Notes under the pieces: model-generated
The model's database searches: none
Told to the model about the DNA's origin: nothing
What the model saw: the letters and a program-made list of their open reading frames with translations, nothing else
Translations under genes and position numbers: made by a program
From: JADCRZ01 sp965200945
GTDB taxonomy: Bacteria; Bacteroidota; Bacteroidia; Chitinophagales; Chitinophagaceae
NCBI GenBank assembly: GCA_965200945.1
Contig: OZ241749.1
Coordinates: 5,022,001 to 5,086,000 of the forward strand
DNA: 64,000 bases
Reading direction: 5' to 3'
Shown: positions 44,851 to 52,840 of the stretch, one piece after another
How the letters are laid out: the number at the start of each line of letters is the position of its first letter
Numbering within the stretch: position 1 is the first letter of the stretch

Positions 44851-46563
44851 TTATTCCGGGTCTGACACGCGCTGCGGAAACACCGTTGCATGCAGCAGGA
44901 AACTCATCAGCACCACGCCGCCTGCTCCCACCACGTTGAGCCACAGAAAGCCGATCCCCGATTTCCAGAACAGCAGCATGATCGCGATCTCCACGATCAC
45001 CGCGCTCCAGAACGTGGCGGTGCCGCCGATCTTCTTGCAGTAAAAAGCCACCAGGAAGATCCCCAGGATGACGCCATAGAACAGCGATCCCAGTATGTTC
45101 ACGAGTTCGATCAGGCTGCCGGCATTGCCCGCGAACTGCGCCACGATCACGGAGAAGATGCCCCAGCCCAGCGTATACAGCCTCGATACGCGGTAATCCT
45201 CCCTGTCGGTACATCCTTCTTTCTGGAAAAATTTCTTGTGCACATCCACCACCGTGCTGGAAGCGAGCGAGTTCAGCGCCGCGGCGATGCTTCCCCAGGC
45301 CGCCAGGAAGATGATGGCGATCAGCAGTCCGACCAGCCCTTCCGGCAGGTGATCCACCACAAACCGCAGAAAGATGTAGTTGGTGTCGTTCACATCGCCG
45401 TCTACCGTGCGCCTGGCCAGGTCTTTAAAACCCGTCCGGATCTGGTCGGTCTCGGCATTTATTTTTTTCAGCGCATCGGACACCGCCCGGTCTTCTTTTC
45501 CCTGCTTTTCATTTTCGATGAACCGGCGTACCAGCCCCGTCTTTTGTTGCGACAGCACCTGGTATTGCTGCTGCATGGCCTGCAGCGAATCCTTTTTCGG
45601 GGAAGCCGCCACTTTTTCCACCATCAGCCCATTGAAAGAGAGCGGTGCGGGGTTGAACTGGTAAAACGTAAAGATCAGCACGCCGAGCAGCAGGATGAAG
45701 AACTGCATCGGGATCTTCACCATCCCGTTCAGCAGCAGTCCGAACCGGCTTTCGGTGATGCTTTTAGCGGTCAGGTACCGGCCCACCTGGCTCTGGTCGG
45801 TCCCGAAATAGGAGAGGGCCAGGAAGAAACCGCCGATCACGCCGCTCCAGATATTGTATCGGTCGTTCCAGTCGAACCTGTGGTCTTTGATGCCGGAGGT
45901 GAGCACATTCATTTTCCCAAGCCGGCCGCCGACATGCAGGGTGTCGATCAGGCCGATGCCATCGGGCAGCAGGTGCACCACCATACAGCCGGTCGTGACC
46001 ATTCCCAGAACAATGATGATGAACTGGAACTGCTGCGTATACGCCACCGCCCTTGCGCCGCCGCTCACGGTATAGATGATGAGCAGTCCGCCCATGACGA
46101 TGTTGGTGAGGTAGATGTTCCATCCAAAAAGGGAAGAAAGGATGATGGAAGGCGCGTAGATGCTGATGCCGGTCGAGAGCCCCCGCTGCAGCAGGAACAG
46201 GGCCGAGGTCAGCGTGCGCGTTTTGCTGTCGAACCGTTTCTCTAAATATTCGTATGCCGTAAATACTTTAAGCCGGTGGAAGATAGGTACAAAGGTGATG
46301 CACAGCACTACCATGGCCAGCGGCAGGCCGAGGTAATATTGTACAAAGCGCATCCCGTCGGTGTAGGCCTGCCCGGGGGCCGACAGGAAAGTAACGGCGC
46401 TCGCCTGTGTGCCCATCACGCTGAGCAGGATGATATAGGAAGAGAAGCTCCGGTTGCTGAGAAAATAGCCTTCGAGGTTTTTGGTGCTTTTGCTTTTATA
46501 CAGCCCGTAGGCGATGATGCCGATGAGGGTCACGGCCAGAACGATCCAGTCGGGCCGGCTCAT
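44851..46563 (-). CDS. Sodium:solute symporter family protein
   Basis: A 570-residue inner-membrane symporter of the SSS family with about 13-14 helices. Typical segments are the start DWIVLAVTLIGIIAYGLYKS, MGTQASAVTFLSAPGQAYTDG, SGGARAVAYTQQFQFIIIVL and LSYFGTDQSQVGRYLTAKS. A hydrophilic loop with many K, E and Q residues (about 320-400) interrupts the helices and is longer than in most members. The substrate could be a sugar, sialic acid or similar. The ATG overlaps the stop of the preceding small gene by 4 bp (ATGA). Confidence 0.9.
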   Translation of the reverse strand: MSRPDWIVLAVTLIGIIAYGLYKSKSTKNLEGYFLSNRSFSSYIILLSVMGTQASAVTFLSAPGQAYTDGMRFVQYYLGLPLAMVVLCITFVPIFHRLKVFTAYEYLEKRFDSKTRTLTSALFLLQRGLSTGISIYAPSIILSSLFGWNIYLTNIVMGGLLIIYTVSGGARAVAYTQQFQFIIIVLGMVTTGCMVVHLLPDGIGLIDTLHVGGRLGKMNVLTSGIKDHRFDWNDRYNIWSGVIGGFFLALSYFGTDQSQVGRYLTAKSITESRFGLLLNGMVKIPMQFFILLLGVLIFTFYQFNPAPLSFNGLMVEKVAASPKKDSLQAMQQQYQVLSQQKTGLVRRFIENEKQGKEDRAVSDALKKINAETDQIRTGFKDLARRTVDGDVNDTNYIFLRFVVDHLPEGLVGLLIAIIFLAAWGSIAAALNSLASSTVVDVHKKFFQKEGCTDREDYRVSRLYTLGWGIFSVIVAQFAGNAGSLIELVNILGSLFYGVILGIFLVAFYCKKIGGTATFWSAVIVEIAIMLLFWKSGIGFLWLNVVGAGGVVLMSFLLHATVFPQRVSDPE

Positions 46564-46694
46564 GCAAACTGTTTGGTGATGAAAAAAAAGAGGGCGATGA
46601 GTACGGCCAGCAGGATGACGACGACCGCGTACCAGGCGTTCCAGGAAGGAAGCAGGGGCACTTTTTCGGGCGATTCGGCATCAGGTGGTATCAT
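46560..46694 (-). CDS. 44-residue single-span membrane protein
   Basis: The sequence starts MIPPDAESPEKVPLLPSWNA, followed by one hydrophobic helix (YAVVVILLAVLIALFFFI) and TKQFA. It ends with ATGA overlap into the symporter start, which suggests translational coupling. No family is known to me. It may be an accessory subunit of the symporter. Confidence 0.65.
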   Translation of the reverse strand: MIPPDAESPEKVPLLPSWNAWYAVVVILLAVLIALFFFITKQFA

Positions 46695-46698
46695 ACGG

Positions 46699-46860
46699 TT
46701 ATTTTCGGTTCGACAGCAGGTTGCCGGCCAGCAGTCCCAGGGCAATCCCGATCACCAGTCCGACCTGCACCCGCTTGATCACGATGCCGATGACCAGTCC
46801 GATCACGATCAGCAGTCCGATGCTGATATTCCTTCTTCCTTCAGATGGAGGGGTGCTCAT
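46699..46860 (-). CDS. 53-residue two-helix membrane protein
   Basis: The product (MSTPPSEGRRNISIGLLIVI, then glycine-rich VIGIVIKRVQVGLVIGIAL and LLAGNLLSNRK) has two short glycine-rich hydrophobic segments. It is the first of four genes on this strand, 4 bp before the 44-residue gene. The start at 46860 is preferred to the upstream in-frame MVTKKKSLIC. Function unknown. Confidence 0.6.
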   Translation of the reverse strand: MSTPPSEGRRNISIGLLIVIGLVIGIVIKRVQVGLVIGIALGLLAGNLLSNRK

Positions 46861-47008
46861 AAGAGCGCAAATTAAGCTCTTCTTTTTTGTGACCAAAAAG
46901 AAACAGTCGTGTCATGGTTTTAAACCGTGGCACGCCTTTGCAGCGGCTGGCTGCGCAAATACCTGCGGGTCGGGTTGCTGCTTTTTATTAATCCTTTCTG
47001 TGACGCTT

Positions 47009-47034
47009 CTTCTTTTTTGTGCCCAAAAAAGAAG
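47009..47034 (+). terminator. Hairpin before repeat copy B
   Basis: CTTCTTTTTT and AAAAAAGAAG flank a 6-base loop GTGCCC. It is the same hairpin found at 8053-8078 next to copy A, now 20 bp from the left end of copy B. No gene ends just upstream on this strand, so here it looks like part of the repeat rather than a gene terminator. Confidence 0.55.
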
Positions 47035-47053
47035 CAAAAAAGGCTTGGCTGTT

Positions 47054-47241
47054 GAAATGGGGCTAAAATTTACTGCATTGCGCGGGCAACGGACATGGTT
47101 GAATTCGGCAGTAGTAGGGGTTTGGGCCATTGCATGAAGGGGCAGTAGAACAGAGCCGTGCGTGTCCGTTGCACCAAATAGCCGCCTGCGGCAGGCCATT
47201 TGGTCTCGCTCCATTCCGTAAATTTCTTCACGCCCCATTTC
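47054..47241 (+). repeat. 188-bp interspersed repeat family 1, copy B
   Basis: The ends GAAATGGGGC and GCCCCATTTC, the inner words GCAACGGACA/TGTCCGTTGC, and the GCCTGCGGCAGGC hairpin are all conserved with copies A and C. The middle (about 47100-47155) varies most. A hairpin precedes it as in copy A. Confidence 0.92.
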
Positions 47242-47394
47242 AAAGGCCGGGGGAGAGAGGAAGAAAAAGGAATTCTTCAAAGTCATCTGCAATTCTATCA
47301 GCGTTTAACAGGGCAATCCGTTAAATCCTCTACATCCAGGTTCAGACAAAAAAGATCGAATTCGCAAACAGTCATACTTATTCGGACAACTTTC

Positions 47395-49896
47395 TTAAAA
47401 CCCCTTTCTTTGATTCAGGGCGATGATGTTCGCGAGCAGTCTGTAGGCGCCGGGAACGCCGGCGGGGAGTTCGCGGAAGAAGACGAGGCCGGTATAGGTA
47501 AAGTGGCCGCGGCCGTACTGGGTGGTGATCAGGGCGCCGGCATCTTCTGCTTCCTGCGGGTCGTGCATGGAAAAGATGGTTTCGTAATGGGTGCTGTCCC
47601 ACGCCTGCGCGTGGTAGATGCTGCGCTCCTGGATCCAGTTCTGGAAATCTTTTTCGTTGATCTTGTTGGGATAGTTCAGAATGGGATGCTGGGGTTTCAG
47701 CACCGTGACCACCGCATTCTCGTCGGTTATGCGTGTGCGTGAGATGTTGAACGGGTACGGGCCGATCTTCGCGATCACCGGACCGATCTGTGTCGATGTG
47801 TTGTATTGTACGATGAGGTTGCCGCCGTTCTGCACATAGGCCATCAGCTTCGTATAATTGGTGTTGAGCGATTCGCGGGTGTTGTAGGCCCGCACGCCGG
47901 TGATGATTGCATCGTATTGCGACAGGTTCGACGTGGCCAGGTCGAGATCCTTCAGCGTCGTCACTTCGTATCCCATCTGCTTTAAAGCCACCGGCACATA
48001 GTCGCCGGCCCCTTCGATATAGCCGATCTTCCTGCCCGCCGTCTTCATGTCCAGCGTCAGCAGGTTCACCACCGGTATCCTGAAATAGCTCACCGTAGGG
48101 ATATGATCGTAGGCGATCGAGTGCAGCTCCGTGGCATACGATTCACCTGCCTCATTCACGGAACCCAGGATGCTCTGGCGGCCATTCACCCTCGACTTTA
48201 CATCCGGTTGCAGGGTTACCTCGGCTTCCGCTTCATCGCCCCGCTGCAGCACATTGCGGAGCATGCCTGAATTTACTTTCACCGTCCAGCCTTTTGCCGC
48301 AGTGGTGGTCACCGAAGCTTTGCCTGTATTCTTCATGGCATGCACGGTGAACCGCACGTTCTGCGTGTCGGGCTTTGCCGACAGCACCAGGCTCAGGTTG
48401 GGCGACAACAGCACCGGCGGTACCACCACCACCGGTTCGTACAGCTCGCCTTTTACCGGGTCTGCATATTTGTAGCGGACAGGCTTTGCATAGTCGAGGT
48501 CCAGCCCCTCGATAGTAACCACGAAATGCGCGGTGAAGGCGGGATCGCTGTCGGCATGGCCGATCAGCTGCTGGTCGTTGACAGTGAAGGAGCCTGTCTT
48601 CATTTCATTCTTCAGCCAGTAAGGTTGGGAGATGGGCGTGGAATCAGCGATATACACAGACTTCACGGTAACATAATTCTGGTTCGGCTTCAGCGCCACG
48701 TTCATAGACGAGTCGAAGCCGGGAACCTGTAGCTTTTTGACCGTAACGGCATTGCCGTTGCGGTTGTTGAGCACGAAATTGAACTGAAGCGAATTGGTCT
48801 GCACGGCATACTGCTCGTTCGTATAGGCTTCCATCCACAGCCCGGAACACGCTTCGATCAGCTGCTGCACTTCTTTCAGCTTCTGATCGCGCCAGTAGCC
48901 TTCGTCCAGCGCTTTGAGGCCGCGGTAGAGCGCCACCAGGTCTTTCACCGATTTGCCGGGAGCCAGCAGGTTATAATTGCTGGTGATGCTGTCGATCTTG
49001 CGGGCAATTACGTCGCCTCCTTTGATCTTGCTCCAGCTGGTGTTCACCTCGTCGAAAAGATCCGTTTTCGGCGCATCGCCTTTCCACACCGAGAAATATT
49101 CAACGGCCGGCCCGCGCTGGCTGGCCGAACCAAACCCCTGGCTCTTGTGCTGGCTGCGGCTCTGCGCCGCGATCTCGCCGTAACCCTTGCCCAGCACCGG
49201 GTTATAGGCGCCGATGTCGAGTTGGAACTGGTCAGGACTGGTGGTGTTGGCGCCGCCGAAATTGAAGGTGTTCCACAGGATGCGCTTTGCCTGCCAGGGT
49301 TTTACCCATTTGAGCTGTTCCGGAAACCGGGATGGGTCGGCCGCTGCCGTAAAGGCTTCCACCGCCAGCACCGCCGAAGCGGAATGATGACCGTGGCCGG
49401 CCCGGCTGTCCTGTGGAAACCGGGTGATCATCACATCCGGCTGAAATTTGCGGATCACCCACACCACATCCGACAGGATCTTTTCCCTGTCCCAGATGCG
49501 CAGGGCTTCGTCGGTGCTTTTGGAAAAGCCGAAATCGAAAGCGCGGGAGAAGAACTGTTCCGCGCCGTCGATCCTGCGGGCCGACAGCAGCTCCTGCGTA
49601 CGTACGAGGCCCAGCTCGATGCCCTGCTCGTTACCGATCAGGTTCTGGCCGCCGTCGCCGCGGGTGAGTGACATATAGCCGGTACGGTATAGCTTTTCCT
49701 TTGAGAAATAAGCCAGCAGCCGCGTGTTCTCATCATCGGGGTGGGCGGCCACATACAGCACCGAGCCCAGTACCTGCAGCTTTTTCAGGCCGAGGTAAAT
49801 ATCGGCCGAAGTTGTTACAGGCGGCGCCTGCGCCGATATTTTCAACCATGAAACCAGTGAAAGAACTATTGAGAGAACGACGGAACATTTTCGCAT
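47395..49896 (-). CDS. PIG-L family deacetylase (large, exported)
   Basis: An 833-residue exported protein. After the signal peptide (VVLSIVLSLVSWLKISAQ) a PIG-L/LmbE domain (about 45-330) shows the zinc motif AAHPDDENTRLLAYFS and the later histidines of GHGHHSASA. From about 350 on there is a beta-rich region, and at about 660-830 a domain resembling a class I glutamine amidotransferase-like fold (DAIITGVRAYNT, YVQNGGNLIVQYNT). Such proteins probably remove N-acetyl groups from a sugar; the substrate is unknown. It follows the M14 gene by 26 bp in one operon. Confidence 0.87.
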   Translation of the reverse strand: MRKCSVVLSIVLSLVSWLKISAQAPPVTTSADIYLGLKKLQVLGSVLYVAAHPDDENTRLLAYFSKEKLYRTGYMSLTRGDGGQNLIGNEQGIELGLVRTQELLSARRIDGAEQFFSRAFDFGFSKSTDEALRIWDREKILSDVVWVIRKFQPDVMITRFPQDSRAGHGHHSASAVLAVEAFTAAADPSRFPEQLKWVKPWQAKRILWNTFNFGGANTTSPDQFQLDIGAYNPVLGKGYGEIAAQSRSQHKSQGFGSASQRGPAVEYFSVWKGDAPKTDLFDEVNTSWSKIKGGDVIARKIDSITSNYNLLAPGKSVKDLVALYRGLKALDEGYWRDQKLKEVQQLIEACSGLWMEAYTNEQYAVQTNSLQFNFVLNNRNGNAVTVKKLQVPGFDSSMNVALKPNQNYVTVKSVYIADSTPISQPYWLKNEMKTGSFTVNDQQLIGHADSDPAFTAHFVVTIEGLDLDYAKPVRYKYADPVKGELYEPVVVVPPVLLSPNLSLVLSAKPDTQNVRFTVHAMKNTGKASVTTTAAKGWTVKVNSGMLRNVLQRGDEAEAEVTLQPDVKSRVNGRQSILGSVNEAGESYATELHSIAYDHIPTVSYFRIPVVNLLTLDMKTAGRKIGYIEGAGDYVPVALKQMGYEVTTLKDLDLATSNLSQYDAIITGVRAYNTRESLNTNYTKLMAYVQNGGNLIVQYNTSTQIGPVIAKIGPYPFNISRTRITDENAVVTVLKPQHPILNYPNKINEKDFQNWIQERSIYHAQAWDSTHYETIFSMHDPQEAEDAGALITTQYGRGHFTYTGLVFFRELPAGVPGAYRLLANIIALNQRKGF

Positions 49897-49922
49897 TGAT
49901 CTGAATTTTGTACGGACTGTTT

Positions 49923-52484
49923 TTACTGTCCTACCATGAAGACGGCGTTGCAAAATAACAGCTTTCCTGTTTCCCAGAAACTTCTGAACAAGACATCGTC
50001 GGCCAGGTACACCACCGAACCCCGGCCCATTTCCTGCACACCGAATACCAGCCCGTCTTTCAGCTTCTCCTCTGCCTTTTTGCCGAGGAAGCCGCTGATG
50101 TAATTATTTTTCTTGAGCACACCCACATTCCAGCCGCCTTCTTTCAGGAATTCATACACGGAATTGTCTTGCTTAAGGGTGTAGTAATACCCGGGATAGC
50201 CATAACCAAGCGGGTGCGTACTGTCGAGCTGCAGTTTGTAGATGGTGCCTGAGTTGTAGGTGCTCAGGCTTTCCTGTTCCCGGTTCTGGTACTGTTTTAC
50301 GAGGGAGTAAGAGGTGTCGGCCTTTTTGCGCTGGTCGCTGCTGTCGGCCTTGTTCTTCAGTCCCCAGTCGGCGCGCGCCAGTTGCTCCACGGCGCCCTGC
50401 AAAGCGATCAGTTTGCCGCCCTGGCGCACCCAGGTCTTCAGCTGGTCGTTCGCCGTGCGGTCGCTGAGGAAGCGGTAGTTATTGCCATCCGGCATGATGA
50501 TCACATTGTACTGGCCCAGGTTCACGCGGGCGATGTCGCTGGCATTCACGAGCGTGACGGGGTATTCGAGCTGCTGGTCGAACAGCTGCCATACGGCGCC
50601 GGCGGAGGTGGCATCGGTGCCCTCGCCGGTGAGCAGGATGATCTTCGGGGTCTGTATCAGGGCCACATCGCTGCTGCCCAGGTCGCGGCCTTTGTCTACA
50701 AAGCCGGTGTTCACGGGCTCCACGTTATAATGGTAATCGTCTTTGGCATAGGCGGCGTCCGCGATCATGGCGGGCAGTCGGTTGCCAAACTGCCCGTTGG
50801 CTGCGCGTGTCACGATGAGCGAGCCCGCTGGAAACGTTTTGCCGTTGACGCTGAAAGGCTCATCCGGATATCGAACCCGCACGCCAGCCTTCAGCAGGCG
50901 GGCCAGCACTTTGGCGGAAGAAAAACTCTTCCAGGGAATCACATACGCATAGGCGTTGCCTGATTTTATCTTGTTGATGGTGGAATCGAAGTTGATGGGC
51001 TCGCTCTTTTCATCGGCAGCAGCCACGCGGTCACGTACGGCATAGGCCTCGAGCCCCATCGCATACGGAAGCGACCAGGCCGTGATATCGTAGGGCCGCA
51101 CCTTGGGGGCCGACTGTTTCGAGCTGGGCTCGAACAGCACCTTGAGCAGCACCGCTTTGGGCTGGTAGGTGCTGAGCAGGATATCGTGCGGTTCTACGCT
51201 GAAAGTTTCTTCCTTGCCGGTCACGTAGCTGAATCCTTTGTACGATGCGGATTTGCCGGCATAGTTCCAGGTAATGCCGTTGTTGGTCAGGTACTTGTCG
51301 AGCGTGGCTTCCAGGTCCACGGCCGTCGACCTGCGTTTGATCACATAGGTCTTGTATTCGCCCGAGCCGGAGGAGACGGCGTCGGTATAAAATTTATGAA
51401 ATTCTTTGACCAGCCGGGAAGCCTGTTGCGAAGCTGTTTCCACTACGGAGAGGCCGGTGGTATAGTGATGGAGGGCACGTTTCACCAGCGTCAGCGTGTC
51501 GCCGTCGTTGGTCTGTACGGCCAGTCCGCCCCGCGGGCCGCCTCCCTGCTCGAAGGTCATGCCGATGGCGCCGTTGAACGTGGGGTAGGTGTCGCCGTAG
51601 CTGGGATAGAACAGGTCGAATTCGGCCTTGGTGAAATAGAGCCATCCGTTCTGGTCGAAGTATTTGGCATTGTTGCGGCCGATCATGGTCTGGAAATCCT
51701 TTTGCCAGGCTGTCACCACTTCATGGTAGGGTTCGGCGGCAGGGGCGAAGTAGTAGGGAGAGTTGTAGCCCTGCTCGTGAAAGTCGATGTGCACCTGGGG
51801 CATCCACTGGTTGTATACTTTGAGGCGCGACTGTGTTTCCACCTGCGATTGCCAGGCCCAGTCGCGGTTGAGGTCGAAATTGTAGTGGTTGGTGCGTCCG
51901 CCGGGCCAGGGTTCGGCATGTTCACGCGATTGCGGGTCGACGTTGAACTGTGTGCCGGTGACAGAATTGTACCAGTTCACGTAGCGGTCGCGGCCGTCGG
52001 GGTTGAGGCAGGGGTCCATGATCACGACCGTATTTTTAAGCCACTCTTTGGTCTGGGTGTTGGAAGGATCCACCAGTGAGTAAACGGTCAGCATGGCCGC
52101 TTCGGAAGAGGAGGTCTCGTTTCCATGCACGTTGTAGCTGAGCCATACAACGACGGGGGCCGTTTCGCTGGCGCCTGTTTTGCCGCCGGGCAGTCCGGTA
52201 AGGCCGAGGTTGTTCTGGCGGATGCTTTCCAGGTTCTGGATGTTCTCCGCGGTGGAAATAAATGCCAGCATGAGAGGCCGGCCTTCGTTGGTCTGGCCAT
52301 ACTGCTGCAGCTTCACCATTTGCGGCGCCTGCCGGGCCACCTGCCTGAAATATTCCACCAGCTTCCAGTGTGGCGTATAATGCGTGCCCACCTTGTAACC
52401 CAGAAAAGCCTCCGGCGACTGTACCTGCGCCGATACCTGCATGCATGCGATGCACACAAAAAGGAGTAAGCAGATTTTTCTCAT
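49923..52484 (-). CDS. M14-family zinc carboxypeptidase
   Basis: An 853-residue exported peptidase. The signal peptide (ICLLLFVCIACMQVSAQ) is followed by an M14 domain with HxxE zinc ligands in YNVHGNETSSSEAAML, the third ligand in HIDFHEQG, and catalytic glutamate in MTFEQGG. A C-terminal domain from about 600 (QTPKIILLTGEGTDATSAGA onward) resembles a glutamine amidotransferase-like fold, as in its downstream neighbour. The peptide substrate is unknown. It is the first gene of a two-gene operon with PIG-L. Confidence 0.88.
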   Translation of the reverse strand: MRKICLLLFVCIACMQVSAQVQSPEAFLGYKVGTHYTPHWKLVEYFRQVARQAPQMVKLQQYGQTNEGRPLMLAFISTAENIQNLESIRQNNLGLTGLPGGKTGASETAPVVVWLSYNVHGNETSSSEAAMLTVYSLVDPSNTQTKEWLKNTVVIMDPCLNPDGRDRYVNWYNSVTGTQFNVDPQSREHAEPWPGGRTNHYNFDLNRDWAWQSQVETQSRLKVYNQWMPQVHIDFHEQGYNSPYYFAPAAEPYHEVVTAWQKDFQTMIGRNNAKYFDQNGWLYFTKAEFDLFYPSYGDTYPTFNGAIGMTFEQGGGPRGGLAVQTNDGDTLTLVKRALHHYTTGLSVVETASQQASRLVKEFHKFYTDAVSSGSGEYKTYVIKRRSTAVDLEATLDKYLTNNGITWNYAGKSASYKGFSYVTGKEETFSVEPHDILLSTYQPKAVLLKVLFEPSSKQSAPKVRPYDITAWSLPYAMGLEAYAVRDRVAAADEKSEPINFDSTINKIKSGNAYAYVIPWKSFSSAKVLARLLKAGVRVRYPDEPFSVNGKTFPAGSLIVTRAANGQFGNRLPAMIADAAYAKDDYHYNVEPVNTGFVDKGRDLGSSDVALIQTPKIILLTGEGTDATSAGAVWQLFDQQLEYPVTLVNASDIARVNLGQYNVIIMPDGNNYRFLSDRTANDQLKTWVRQGGKLIALQGAVEQLARADWGLKNKADSSDQRKKADTSYSLVKQYQNREQESLSTYNSGTIYKLQLDSTHPLGYGYPGYYYTLKQDNSVYEFLKEGGWNVGVLKKNNYISGFLGKKAEEKLKDGLVFGVQEMGRGSVVYLADDVLFRSFWETGKLLFCNAVFMVGQ

Positions 52485-52578
52485 AAGTAAGATGAAGATA
52501 GAATTTGTTCCATTTTCCCGGTGAAAAAGAAGGAATTATTCATATGGCGGGAACGATGCATGTTTGCCGGGATGGGCA

Positions 52579-52690
52579 TTGTCTGAACCTGGATTTATGG
52601 GATTGAACAGGTTATCCTGAAAAGCACTTTGATTCCAGTCATCGATTATCAGGATAATCAGAAAAATCCCATAAATCCAGGTTCAGACAA
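52579..52690. repeat. TGTCTGAACC palindromic repeat, copy 2 (perfect 26-bp arms)
   Basis: The arms 52579-52604 and 52665-52690 are perfect reverse complements over 26 bp, starting TTGTCTGAACCTGGATTT. Inside, TTATCCTGA (52612) pairs with TCAGGATAA (52649), so the whole element could fold into one long hairpin of 112 bp. Degenerate relatives lie at 28621 and 58281 and later. It sits upstream of the M14 operon. Confidence 0.9.
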
Positions 52691-52840
52691 AAGCACTGAC
52701 AGCGACGCCGAATCTCGTCATCGTTTACCCGGTAGATCCGCTAACCAAGCCCTTTCCCTGTTCAGACAATTGTTTCAGGCGTGCCTCGGTTTGAAACCTT
52801 GGCATACCGTCGCTTAAATTCCCGTTCAGACAACTTCCCC

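Larger units (their letters stand above)
46861..47394. other. Intergenic region holding repeat copy B
   Basis: The region carries a hairpin-bearing word GTCATGGTTTTAAACCGTGG near 46911-46938, the hairpin at 47009, the 188-bp element at 47054-47241, and a GGTTCAGACA word at 47339. Open frames within the repeat encode unrelated peptides and are not genes. Confidence 0.7.

Noticed and set aside
44890..46245. A 451-codon open frame on the forward strand
   Set aside because: It is antisense to the sodium:solute symporter, with the H/Q-rich composition of shadow frames.
46685..47137. Open frame through repeat copy B
   Set aside because: It runs from a diverging small gene through the hairpin and repeat; its peptide recurs only because the repeat DNA recurs.
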